Below are positions 47,352 through 59,213 of a stretch of DNA of 64,000 nucleotides, piece by piece. Source of the stretch: Ottelia alismoides (lineage: Eukaryota; Streptophyta; Magnoliopsida; Alismatales; Hydrocharitaceae); contig JAZKJV010003358.1 of NCBI GenBank assembly GCA_037367405.1, positions 62,001 to 126,000 on the forward strand, read 5' to 3'. Under the pieces are notes generated by a model. The model did no database searches, was not told the DNA's origin, and was given only the letters and a program-made list of their open reading frames with translations. A program made the translations under genes and the position numbers. Within the stretch, counting starts at the first letter, position 1. Each line of letters begins with the position of its first letter.

Positions 47352-47840
47352 ATGTGCTCAATTCAGAACCGAATGCCAGCCAAGAGACCTGATGCAGGAG
47401 CTCCCTATGTCAGATGCGAGATTCAGGAGCAGCGGTTCGATCGTACTCTATTAGACAGCGGATCTTCGATCAACCTCCTTCCAGTAGCCTTACTCGACCG
47501 ATTCGAGTGTGGTCCTCTTCTTCGGAGCAGGACGGTCCTTCAATTTGCTGATAGGTCGACTAAGAGGCCGAAGGGGTTGTTGAGAGACGTGGTCGTTATC
47601 ATTTAGGGCCTGAAATTCCCCGTGGACTTTGTTGTACTGGACTTGGAGATCCCTGAGTCGGTAACAGATGCCCCTATCATACTTGGACGCCCATTCTTGG
47701 CCACCGCCAAGGCGGTAACCGACCATGATAATGGGAAGGTGTGATTTCGCGTAGAGGGTGAGAGCATACAAATAGAGACGATTGACGAGACCAGAGCGAG
47801 AGAATTAGCATGCCCAGAGCAGTATAATGATATCGAGCAG
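47352..47840 (+). pseudogene. Element B aspartic protease
   Basis: Protease of the gypsy polyprotein: MPAKRPDAGAPYVRCEI, active site LLDSGSSINLLP (Asp codon 47454-47456, intact), then [33 protein letters not shown] and [16 protein letters not shown]. In-frame stops are TAG at 47604-47606 and TGA at 47742-47744. Each stop could come from one C-to-T or G-to-A change. The catalytic triad itself is kept. Downstream the same frame runs into the acidic linker and reverse transcriptase. Confidence 0.9.
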
Positions 47841-49440
47841 ATGACAGAGGCTGAGCAAGACATCCACCAGGAGTGTGATTTTGTGATGACAGATGATGAA
47901 TCTATTTGGACAGATTCGGTAGCACAGACCCTCGCCTTGCCTACAGATTCACTATATTTACAGCTTATGGCAGTTGAGAGCCTGGATAGCACACCCCTGG
48001 ACGAGGATACCTTTGAGGCTGACAGTTCTATGACGAGTGGTACAACAGAATTTCATTCATGTTCTTCTAGTTCTGATCCCTCGGATTCAGACATCGATTG
48101 GGATGATTTTGATGACTATTTGCCATGTCTGATTCCTTCTAAGCCGATAGCCATGACGGAGTACGAGCCAATACAGTTTATTGATGATTCAGCAGGGTTC
48201 CCTTCGTCAGATTCTCATGCGCAGCGAGAGTTCTCTCATGCAAACCTGGTAGCCTTTGCACAGACATATCAGAAGCCAGATCTGCCACCTCCCAGTTGTC
48301 CAGAGTTGAAACCCTTGCCGCAGTCGCTGAAGTATAGATTCCTTGCAGGTGAGCCAGATATGCACCCAGTCATCATCTCTGCAGGTTTGACTGGAGAACA
48401 AGAATCTCGACTGATGGAGGTTCTTGAAAGAAACCGCAAGGCGATAGGATGGAGTATAGCTGATCTCCAGGGGATTAGTCCGGCTTTGTGCTCCCACCAC
48501 ATCTATCTTGAAGAGGATGCTAGGACGTCGTGTGAGTTCCAGTGACGGCTGAACCCGAATCTTCGAGATGTGGTCATGAAGGAAATATCGAAGTGATGGA
48601 GTGCCGATTTTATATACCCCATCTCCGACTCTAAGTGGGTTAGTCCATTACATGTGGTACCCAAGAAGACGGGTATCACTACAGTTGTGAATGAGTCTGG
48701 AGAGGAGATAGCTACCTGGGTACCAACTTATTGGAGGGTCTGTGTGGAATACAGACGATTGAATCAGGCCACCAAGAAGGATCATTTCCCACTGCCATTC
48801 ATTGATCAGATTATCGAGAGTCTAGCAGGGAAGAGTCACTATTGTTTTCTTGACGGGTACTCCGGTTACAATCAAGTGGCCACTGCACCCGAAGACTAGG
48901 AGAAAATGACATTCACCTGTCCGTTTGGGATGTATGCTTTCAGACGGATGCCCTTTGGTCTATGTAACACCCCCGCGACATTCCAAAGGTGCATGTTGTC
49001 TATTTTCTTGGATATGGTGGGTTACTGCTTAGAGGTCTTCATGGATGACTTCTCGGTCTATGGCGATGGGTTTGATGCTTGTCTTGACTGCCTAGACCGT
49101 GTGCTTCAGCGCTGCATAGAGATCAATCTAGTCTTGTCTTGGGAGAAGAGTCACTTCATGTTGACTCAGGGGATGGTCCTTGGCCATATCATCTCCAACA
49201 GGGGCATGGAGGTTGATCCAGCCAAGGTGGATATCATTAGAAAACTCAATCCACCGTCCAATCTGCGTCAATTGCGGTCTTTTCTGGGGCATGTCGGTTT
49301 CTACCGACGGTTTATTCATGACTTCAGTCGAACTGCCCGACCGCTTACTGATTTTCTGACAAAAGACACCGAGTTCATTATAGATGATACGTGTCTTGCG
49401 TCTTTTGAGACTCTCAAGAATATGGTTTTCACGGCTCCTT
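47841..49440 (+). pseudogene. Element B acidic linker and reverse transcriptase
   Basis: Same frame as the protease. The acidic linker (47841-48280) includes SSSSDPSDSDIDWDDFDDY. The domain proper runs from LKPLPQSLKYRFLAGEP through CSHHIYLEEDARTSCEFQ, RLNPNLRDVVMKEI, FIYPISDSKWVSPLHVV, FCFLDGYSGYNQVA-type and TFTCPFGMYAFRRMPFGLCN to the catalytic FMDDFSVYGD (49038-49067). LGHIISNRGMEVDPAKV and LRSFLGHVGFYRRFIHDFS follow. Stops are TGA 48543-48545, TGA 48594-48596 and TAG 48897-48899, with no frameshift. The catalytic Asp pair is intact. It copies element RNA into DNA in the particle. Confidence 0.93.
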
Positions 49441-50060
49441 TCCTTCAACCACCCGATTGGTCTCTCCCATTCGGGATCATGACGGACGCTTCTGATTTTG
49501 CCGTAGGGGCTGTGCTTGGACAAAGGAGGGATGGATTGTCGTATGCCATACACTACGCCAACCGGACTTTGGATGTCGCTCAGCGGAATTATACTGTGAC
49601 AGAGAAGGAGATGCTGGCCGTAGTCTTTGCTTTGGATAAGTATCGATCGTATATTCTCGTATCTAGAGTGACTATCTATACAGATCACACCGCCATCCGG
49701 TACCTCATGGCCAAGAAGGATGCCAAAGCTCACCTTACCAGATGGATCCTTCTGCTCCAGCAGTTTGATATTGAGATTAAGGATAAACCTGGAGTTAAGA
49801 ATGTGGTGGTGGACCATCTCTCCCGCTTAGAGAACCTTGAGGAATCTGAGCCCAACGCACCTATCACAGAGACATTTCTAGACGAGGCGATCTTGGCTAT
49901 CGCCTTACTCCCATGGTATGTCGACATTGTGAACTATCTTGTTGCCAAGACGGTTCCACAGGGTTGGTCCAGGCAGAAACTCGAGACCTTCCTAGCTAAG
50001 GCCAAGTTTTACCATTGGGAGGATCTCGTCCTTTATCATGAAGGAGGGGATAGCATCTGG
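49441..50060 (+). pseudogene. Element B RNase H and connection to integrase
   Basis: Open without stops. PPDWSLPFGIMTDASDFAVG starts the domain, with YTVTEKEMLAVVFALDKYRS, IYTDHTAIRYLMAKKDAK, LTRWILLLQQFDIEIKDKPG and VVVDHLSRLE. The acidic residues expected of gypsy RNase H (TDAS, TEKE, TDH, DHLSR) are all present. The domain degrades RNA of the RNA/DNA hybrid. It is followed by a less conserved spacer leading to the integrase. Confidence 0.92.
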
Positions 50061-51134
50061 AGGAGGTGCATTCCTCAAGAAGAACATCATAGCTTCCTCA
50101 CCTACTACCACAAGCTTAAGATAGGAGGACATCATTCTGGGAGACGGACATCGCAGAAGGTGCTCCAAACTGGCCTTTGGTGGCCTACTCTCTTCAAGGA
50201 TTCAGATGAATTAGTGAAGAAATGTACTGACTGTCAGAAGATGGGTACTTGCGGATAGAGAGACATGATGCCCATGCAACCCATTCACTTTTGTGAGGTT
50301 TTTGATTCATGGGGAATTGATTTCATGGGCCCATTTCCTAAGAGTCAGGTATTTGAGCATATTTTGCTCGCTGTAGATTATGTCAGTCGTTGGGTTGAGG
50401 CCATCCCCGCCCAAGCCGCAGATGCTAAAACCGTGTGTCGCTTTTTGAGGAAAAATATCATTTCACGGTTCGGGGTACCTATAGTTCTAATTTCAGATGG
50501 GGGGTCTCATTTCATTAATGATAAAGTCAGGGCCCTTGCAGATGAGTTCGACATTCACCATCGTGTTGCCACGTTGTATCACCCTCAGACTAATGGTCTT
50601 GCCGAAGTATCGAACAGGGAGATTAAGACTATCTTACAGAAGGTCATCCGCCCAGACCGAAAGGATTGGTCACAGCTTTTGAACTCGGTCTTTTGGTCCT
50701 ATCAGACTTCCTTCAAGAATCCATTAGGGACATCTCCCTTTCGTCTCGTCTATGGAAAGTCGCGCCATCTACCAGTGGAGATCAAGCATAAGTCACTTTG
50801 GGCAATCACTGAGTTATTATTAGATCCCGAGAGTATAGGAGAACAGAGGAAAGCAGAGTTGGTAGCCCTGGAGGAGTTGAGAGATACAACCTTGTCTAGT
50901 AGCCTACAATATAAGGAGAAAGTGAAGACATGGCATGATTCCCACATTAGCCATAAACAATTTGAGCCCGATCAGCGTGTATGGTTGTTTGATTCCAGGC
51001 TGAAGTTATTTCTAGGGAAATTACAGAGTAAGTGGAAAGATCCATATGTGGTCAGGAAGGTACATGACAATGGTAGCATTGATATATCCGAGCTGTCATC
51101 TTCCTCTACCTTTCGTGTTAACGGTCATCGCTAG
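50061..51134 (+). pseudogene. Element B integrase
   Basis: Zinc-binding domain: YYHKLKIGGHHSGRR, then CTDCQKM, with a TAG stop at 50256-50258. Catalytic core: WGIDFMGPF (Asp 50319-50321), LISDGGSHF (Asp 50496-50498) and NGLAEVSNREIK (Glu 50604-50606). The second Asp and the Glu are 35 residues apart, the classical DD35E. C-terminal part: KWKDPYVVRKVHDNGSIDI and FRVNGHR, ending at a TAG (51132-51134) where the family usually reads on for a few residues. There is no chromodomain, which places the element in the non-chromovirus (Athila/Tat) branch. All catalytic residues are preserved despite the stops. Confidence 0.93.
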
Positions 51135-51361
51135 AAGTTATATCTAGACCATGATCCGCCGATCGTTGACGTTGCCTCCATCCTTCTGGTATGAGATGTG
51201 TTCTTCGACTCAGATCAGTTGCATCTCATACATGGTTATCACTTTCATCTTCCGATGTATAGATCCATCTGTTGATATCTTTTCTTCTTTTCTTTTTTTC
51301 TTCTTTTCCTCTTCTATCATCTTTATCTATCAAAATGGTGTCGCCCCTTGTAGACAGTCTT

Positions 51362-51592
51362 CTATACTTAGGACGTACTTTGTCCTAAGTATAGGGGGGT
51401 GTGCACCCCGAGTTGTCTTCTATTCTTTGATCCTCTCCATTGTCTCCTCTTCTTGTCTATACTTAGGGATATCTTACCCTAAGTATAGGGGGAGACATTC
51501 TGAGTACGATATGTTCATTCCCACCCCTGACCCTCCCTGCTTTGTGTACAGTCTGCTATACTTAGGATTATTTGATCCTAAGTATAGGGGGG
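51362..51592. repeat. Array of three hairpins copying the polypurine tract
   Basis: CTATACTTAGGAC/GTCCTAAGTATAG at 51362-51394 is followed by a G run to 51399. CTATACTTAGGG/CCCTAAGTATAG is at 51457-51488, G run to 51492. CTATACTTAGGAT/ATCCTAAGTATAG is at 51556-51587, G run to 51592. A decayed fourth (about 51651-51726) ends AAGCTAAGTATGGGGGG. Arms are 12-13 bases, perfect, with 6-8 base loops. Every right arm plus G run resembles the true polypurine tract at 53699-53715. Confidence 0.93.
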
Positions 51593-51726
51593 ACGATCAA
51601 CTTCTCATTGGTTTATTCATTCATCTCTTATCCCTTTATTCTTTAGACTTTTCTATACTCAGTACGAGTTATGTATTCTCTTTTCTCTCCGATCTATGAG
51701 GACATAGCTCAAGCTAAGTATGGGGG

Positions 51727-53698
51727 GTCATATATACCGTGTATATACTTTAGCCATAACTCGTACTTTCATATTTTTACTAATAACTATGGCTAATTAT
51801 ACTTGTAAAATTCATTAAAAACCTTAATAAAAAGATGTTTCATTCCTCAAATTCTTTTTATACTTATTGATTAATAAATTAGGTGAAAATATTTTTTGCA
51901 AAAATGTTTGAAAAATAGTTTGAAAATCTTTGTGAAAAATCTTTTGAAAACTATTTGGAAAACATTTTTTTACATGTTTTCAACCTTTGTAAAAACATTT
52001 TGATTGTAAAATTATTTTCTTTGTGTGAAATAAAATGTTTGAAAAACGGTTTGCAAATGGTTTGAAAAATGGTTGCAAAAATATTTGAAAAATCTATATA
52101 TACTTTTTGTAAAACCTTTGCAAAATGATTTTCAAATGAGGGTACATGTTTGTAAAAACTGTTTGTAAAAATTATTTTGGACTATAGTTTTCAAAATTGT
52201 TTGAAAAACCTGTGTCAAATAAGTTTGAGGAATACATACATCACACCAAAAATCCACTGTGTATATACTTATAAAATTGACCACTTACCCTTGTAAATTC
52301 TTAAAATCGACCTCTTGTATATATAAGATGCACTCCCGTGTAAATATTTGTACCTAATTTTTAGCCAAAACCTTTTGTTTTCAAAAATCCCAAAAACATT
52401 TGCAAAAATTAAAACCCAAAAACATTTGAAAAATCTTTTTGAAATATCTAAAAAAATGCATATGCATCATCTTTTCAAAAATCCATAAAAAGTTCAAAAT
52501 CTTTGAAAATTGCATCACAAAAATATTTTCTGCATAGCATTTGCATAGCATTTACATTTTTCAGATTGAGTTTGATAGTTGAACGAGTCTAAGTAAAATC
52601 CGAAGATTGGAGCTTGGTTGGACCATAAAATCAACCTAATTAACGGGAACCTTATAGGAGCTGGGATTGAGGTACTTCAGGTCTAAGTTAACTTAATTCT
52701 TTGAGGATCACGAGACTTGGTTCGATGGATTCTTGACTGCCTAAGTAGAGTATTTCGGAGCACACGCAAGACTCTTGTTGATAATGACCTAACTTGGACA
52801 CCTGCACCTTTCACATGGCTCAACTCAGTTAGAGTGGTGAGGGGGTTGGATTTGCCGGTATGAGACGCACACAGGTGGAAACACTTGTCCTCCTCTAGGG
52901 AGGGAAGTGCACCCCAACCCATCCAGTGATGATGAGTTTTGAGGATAGGAGATCGTGGGTTGCAATAAAGCTTCAAAAGAGGGATAGTCAACTGGCTCAA
53001 GAGTAAAAACTCCCTATGTAAATGCCATTGTATATAGTATTAAAAAAATACAAAAAGTAAAAACTCCAAAAAAGTGGACAGGCCTGTACAAAAATAAAAA
53101 TGCCTGCCGGAGTGTACATATTTGTATAGTCAAATAAGCAAGCTTGAGCTTCAAAGTCAAATCTTATGAGCCTGCAGCTGGATGACTTGACTACACTGGT
53201 CTTGCATCCTAGGATAGGTAGCTACACTGGCTACCGTCCATTCTTCTCTTCACCCCCTCCTCTTGAGCTGGTTGCCACTTGAACTTAGAAGGGAATACCC
53301 TGCTCCTTGAGGAATGAGTTGTTGGATTGGGGAATCATTGGGTTGTCATATTGGAGAAGTCAGTCTCTTTGTCATTTCAGTTGGGGAGAGCCACAATCAC
53401 TTACACTGTACGAGTCAGATTCATAGTCGTAAGGGTTTGCGTATGAGTTGAAATATTTCTGACCTGGCTATTGAGGAGACTTGAACAGAGTTTTGGGATT
53501 CTCAGGGACTGTTGGATTTCAAATCCGATTCTCAATAAGGTTCCGCCCGCACTAAAATTCCAAAGGTCCGACTTAAGCTCCAAACTTTGATTTTGTGAAG
53601 ACAAGTTTGATAGTTAAACTTAATCCATCTTTCTTCTTTTTCTTTTCTTTATTTTTCTTCTGCACTTATTGCATAAGTGTTTGCTAGGGACTAGCAAA
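51727..53698 (+). other. Element B 3' non-coding region
   Basis: About 2 kb without coding domains. 51780-52550 is built from TTTGAAAA-type words. 52560-53700 is more complex and is shared with element A (53281-53325 versus 20588-20632) and, reversed, with the minus derivative. Members of the Athila/Tat branch often carry an extra open frame or long spacer here; no env-like frame is visible. Confidence 0.75.
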
Positions 53699-53715
53699 GG
53701 TAAAGTATAGGGGGA
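53699..53715 (+). promoter_or_regulatory. Element B polypurine tract
   Basis: GGTAAAGTATAGGGGGA, with AGCAAA just before it, directly precedes the LTR start TGATGAATCCCC. AAGTATAGGGGG is the usual form in this clade, and it primes plus-strand synthesis. Confidence 0.85.
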
Positions 53716-56700
53716 TGATGAATCCCCATTTCATCATCTTTATTCTATCATCTTGGTATCAAAAACCCTGGCAAATGCGTGTAAATACATTTAATTCCAG
53801 CAGCTTAGCATCCATGCATGTGTATGTAAATAGTGTATAAAATACAGTTTTTAAAGCCAAAATTATAGAATAAATAAAAGAAAAGAAAAAGAATAAAATA
53901 TTGTAAATATTTTATGACCCGAAACCCCAAGACCTAGACATCTCGATGAATAGGTCGACAAGGAATAAAGTAGGGGTAGATAAGGGCCAAAATACAATAA
54001 AAATACCTTTTATTCAATTCATTCTTTATTCATTTTGGGACCTATTTTTGGTTCCACTTTTTATACCTCAAATAAAGAAACTTTGTACATGAAAGTTGTA
54101 GATAATTAAACATAGAAAATTACAAAATTGATTTCACCTAAAAATAATGTATAGATAAAAAGTTCTGATCTAATAAGATTCCAAAATCCCAACTTCCCAG
54201 ACCTGTATCTTGCAAATAAAAACTCGAAATGTATAAATTCACCTTTAATTGTATATAATCTTTCATAAGCTATTTAATGGAGGTGGTTTCGTATTTTTCG
54301 GAGTTACGGTTTGAAAGTTGAGTTTTGGACCCTACTTGTATACTTGTACAGAGTAGAATATTCATTTTATTATTTATTCATTATTTTTGAAAGTTTATAT
54401 TTTTTATAATTTTGTAAATATTATTTATAATTTATTTGCACATTAAAATCAGGAATAAAACTTTAAGAAAATACAAAATAAAATGTTTGTATATCACATA
54501 CCTAGGTATATTACCTATATACATACCTATACAATTATTATTTCTATTTTATTAAGTATATAAAACACTTCAGAAAAATAAAATAAAAAATATTTAGGTG
54601 TATAAAAATACGTTATAAATTTATAAAATAATAAACAAAAATAAATAAATTAAACGTACAAAATAAAAATGAAATATTAAAATACATAGACATATATACC
54701 TATATGGACCTAAAATGATAACTTGTAAAAGAACACCTTATAAAAATAATTAAAAATCAGATTAAACTACCTTAGAAAATAACAAATATTTTTCATTTTA
54801 TAACCTAAAAATAATAAAATCATTTTCTATTTTAAATGATTTTATAAATCTTTTTCCAGGGATTTTTCCTGATTGGCCCACGTGGACCAATCAGGAGACC
54901 GTCCAAGTTGACCTCGGTCAACTGGCTATCCTCCCCATGTGCCTGTGTCAGACCTCGGTTTGACCCCTCTTTCTCGATTTTTTTGAGGCTTGTTCTTGCA
55001 TCCTTTCGAGCTAGCATCTTCTTGACTTTTGACCCTCGATCAACGGGCATGCCCGCCCTTGTGCAACCTCGATCGATGGGTCGTTGTGCCCACTGTTGCG
55101 CCTCGTTCTTCCTAGCCAGTCCGTCAACCCCATATAACGCTCCCCCGACTTCGATTTGAATTTGAACCCCTCTTTTCCATAGGCTTAGCTCCCCTTCGTG
55201 CCCAATCGCAAGGAGAAGGTGACAGCTTCTCTTTCCGAACTTCGGGTGGGTCGAGCAACGCCTGAGGTGGCTCCACGACCTCCGCCTTTCGTCGATGTCG
55301 AGGTACAACTTCCCTCCGGTCTTCAACCATCGAGGTAGCCCCTTTTCCCCATTTTTCTCTTGCATTTTATTCACAGTAATCGTAGGAATCCTTAGCCATT
55401 TTTATCTCCGCTTTTCGATCATCGAATCACGCCGCACATACACCTCGCCGGAGTGCACCTCCGGTCGAGTATCCCTCACACCATTCCACTCTCCTTCTCC
55501 ACCTCCGCGGGGTCCAGGCAATTTGCCCTGGACCCTTTCACTCTCTTCTACAGGTATTTGGAGCGAAACGAGAACCTGGGGGGTCATTTTGACCTTCGCC
55601 GGAGACCCCAGAAGCTCCCCAGCTCTGCCATCGTCGCCAGCGAGCTCCGACCTTCATCGGAGTATTTTGGACCTGCCAGCACCTAGAGGAAGCTCCCAGG
55701 AGCTCGCAGCTCGATTTTGAGCCCATTCCATCATCGGAGGCCCGAGTTCTAGCTCGGGGAAGTTCGCCTCGCCGGCGTTGTTCCCCGTTCTTCCTTGCTG
55801 CCTCCCCACCGTCGGACCGGGCGGAGCTCCAGAACGTACAGTAGCCATTGGATTGCACCAAGCCGCAGCCGTCAGATCTTCAGCCGATGATCTAATCATT
55901 GCCGTCCAACGCGAAGCGTCATCGGCCGTTCAAATCGCGCCACGTGTCAAGTGGCATCGTCATCGCCGTTGGATCGCGCACTTAGGGGAATTTTTCACTT
56001 CCACCCCCGCACCATTTTGTATTTATTTTTAGTCCATAAAGTTTTGTCTGTAGTGTAAAAACTTTTGTAATATTTGCATCTAGACCCTCGTACTTCCATT
56101 ATTCGCACTTAGGTACTATCCACGTCACCTCACGTGCCCGTGCGCGTGAGGGGTCTGGGTATTTTGCACAGGACCTCCTGCGGGTTTGGTTATTTCGTTT
56201 CAGTCCAGGAATATTGACATTAAGTGTAAAACTTTTGGATATTTTGCATGTGAGCCCCGTGGATTTTTGTATATTGCACTAGGTCCTTCCCAGGCGCGTG
56301 TTAGTCACGTGTGGGGTTGGGTTATTTGCAGGCATACTCTCGCAGTTTTAGTATTTGTAATCGGTCCTAGAACGTGGTTTAATAGTTATATATTTTGCGT
56401 GAAATTTTCACTTTGGACCTTGAACTTATGTCTATTTACATATATGCCCTTGTCAATAGTGTAGTTTCTTGATGTTGTATCTATTTATTTCATGCATCGA
56501 TACAACCCTAAAAAATCCACAAAAAATTCTTTAACCCTTGTTTTCTTGCTCATTCACGCCATATTTTTGTATTGCATTTTTATTGCATTTTCATAATTAT
56601 TAAAAATAAAAAAACATGCATTTTCAGCACTGATTGCATTAGAAAATCAATAAAATTATAAAAACGTTTTAATAATTCCAAAAAATTATATTTTCTGTGT

Positions 56701-57532
56701 TTTATCATCTTTTAATGTCAGTTCAAAAATCATTAAAAATTTCAAAGCAAAAACCTTAAAAATAAAAAATTCTTAAAAACTTCATAATAATCTACAAAAT
56801 TCTAGAAAAATCTTAAAAATGCAAACTAAGTTTCTGTAGTTTCCTTATCTTATTAGCTTTATTTTAAAATTAATTTGAGGAATTTTGGATACTATTTGCT
56901 ATTTTTATACCTCATTTTAATTTCGACCAGTAGCATAGCTTACTGTTTTCTAGTATTTTTTATTTTAAAAATACCAAAAACATTTAGAAAAATATCTAAA
57001 AATCACAAAAACATCTTGAAAATATAAAAAGACCAAAAACATTTTATTCCCTGATTTTTGAGCATTTTTACCTATATATATCTCCTCTCTCTTATATACA
57101 TATATTCTTTATATTGCTACATATGTATTAAAAGAAAAATAAAATATAAAAATACAAAATATAAAAAGAAAATATAAAATCAGTAAATTCAAAATCAAAA
57201 TATAAAAAAATAAAACCAAAAATTAAATAAAAAAAATATAAAATTAAAAACCCACAAAAATTTGCATATTTGTAGACACTTAATCACATCACACTCTTTG
57301 TACTTGCTTGATCTATCCTGTATGCTCCCTGTGTTCGACACTCTACGCATACTTGCACTATACACATTTTATGTAGAGTTAATAATAAATTTTAACTCCA
57401 CTTTTGCTTGTCAATGTTTGATTTCATATCGTGGGTTAATTGTTGATTAACTAGGGACTTTGAGCGGTCAACACACCGACTGCGATTTCGCCTTGGGAAA
57501 CCGCACGACCCTGGATTTCCCTAGTTTTCAGT
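53716..57532 (+). mobile_element. Element B 3' LTR (about 3.8 kb)
   Basis: Starts TGATGAATCC after the polypurine tract and ends near CCTAGTTTTCA (57532). A diagnostic block with GACCCGAAACCCCAAGACCTAGACATC lies at 53915-53975. An AT-rich section is followed by a GC-rich middle (54840-56000, CATATAACGC near 55133 as a possible TATA), more AT-rich sequence, then the end block GTGTTCGACACTCTACGCATAC (57331). The end is set by similarity to the minus derivative (GACTTGTGAGACCGTACGACC, reversed at 42393-42413). Open frames at 54832-55900 on both strands are LTR sequence, not genes. The matching 5' LTR is not present. Confidence 0.82.
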
Positions 57533-59213
57533 GATGGAAGGAAGTTAGGCCCTAAATTTGATCCTAGAGTCAATTCTAATGGGAATCAGGATGTGCTGGA
57601 AGGTGAATGGCGAAGTGGTGATTAAATCCAAGCAGGTGGATGATCCAGAGGAGCCTCAGACCTGGTGGTAGGAGGTGAGGAAACGAACGAGGATGATGAC
57701 CCTAAATCGATGGAAATCTGGTGCATTTGAAATTCTAAAGGGTATCTGGGCATACATGATTAGATGACGAAGAACAGGGAGGAGAAGAATGGGGCAATAG
57801 CCTTGATTTTGCTGCTAGAGGTGGAAGAGCCTAAACATGGTGGAGATCTCCAGCACGTAGCTAATTCAACTCAAATGGGCACCTAATCGAACTCCAAAAG
57901 GGTCCTCCGGGGTACTGTCACTACCCTAGGGATTCAAGTGGAGAAAGAAAGAGGCATGGAGCGAACATCTAGGCACAACAGATGAAAGAGATTATTTATA
58001 GGGCTCCCAGGTGTTTGGAAGTTTCGAGAAAAAGCATGCAGATCGAGGATGATCCAGGGAGGCCTAGGTATCCGTGAAGGTGGCAGATCCAACAATCAAG
58101 CACAAAATTTGAGGCAAAAGATAATCAGACCCAGGCGGAGGAAAATGGAGAAATCGGGTACTACGAACAATCGTTGATGTTGAATCTAGGAGGGGAGAGG
58201 TTGACCTGGGTCAACGGACCAGATTGACCAATAGGAAAAATCAATTTTCAAGAATAAAAGAAAAATCAAATTAAAATATAAGATTATTTCAAAATTTAAA
58301 AAAAGAGTAAAAATGAAAAACGTTAGTTATTTTACAAACTATTTTTTGTGATTTTTAATAATTTTATAATATATATACAATACTATATACAATATGCATT
58401 AATATATAGGCATAATATACCTACATATTACATACATATATTTCATTTTATTATTTTTACAAAAGTACATTATATCTTATTTTTTTACAAAATTATTTAA
58501 GAGGTATAAATATATTTTTATTAAATTTTTATAAGTTAAATATAGGGGTTAATGAATTACTAATATGTACAATATATACACTTGGTTCGTTTGCACAATG
58601 AAGCGTTGAATTAATTTTATTTTGTAATTTCTAAATTTTCTTTTAATTTTATATAATTGTTCGGAATATTTACAAGAGTTTAAAATACAATATATATCAC
58701 AAAATAATGGTATAGGTACTATACGAATGTACACAATTTAATTTTTTAAATATTTTTGTTATTTAATACGTTTTTATTTACAAGCTTTATCAAGGAAATA
58801 AATCAATTTGAGATCATTTTATTGAGAAATAGTACAAGGATATATACAGGAGAATAGTGAAGAGTATTTACAAAAATAAGTATGGAATAAATAGTAGATG
58901 ATATGTACAATGGCAATTTTGGATAAACGTGAACCCTATCTTTCCCTACTTTATTCCTTGTCGATTAGGTCAGTTATTGACCTCTCGGGATTTGGGTCAG
59001 TTTGTACTTATTGCATAATTACAACCTTCTTTATTTCTTTTCTTTTTTGTCTTCTTTATTCTTTTATTTTGGTTAAAAAGAATGCTAAATATGAATTATT
59101 AACAACTCAATAATGACTGATAATTTGTTGATTTTAACACATAGTTTATAGATATTTTGCCAATGAATTTGTCTAAAATAAAAGAATAAAGATGATGAAT
59201 TATGGATTCATCA
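57533..59213 (-). mobile_element. Gypsy LTR fragment, first part, minus orientation
   Basis: GC-rich part 57540-58250 (GTTGACCTGGGTCAACGGACC, 58200), then AT-rich. The diagnostic block is near 58925-58995 (CCCTACTTTATTCCTTGTCGA, CTCGGGATTTGGGTCAG). The LTR start appears in reverse near 59213 (GATGAATTATGGATTCATCA). The end half of this LTR is missing. Confidence 0.7.

Noticed and set aside
51151..51699. A 182-codon open frame after the integrase, considered as an env-like gene
   Set aside because: It crosses the hairpin array, is made of low-complexity hydrophobic stretches, and shows no signal peptide or fusion pattern that I could defend.
54832..55900. Several open frames of 80-180 codons on both strands
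   Set aside because: They fall in the GC-rich middle of the element B LTR and show no protein family pattern.
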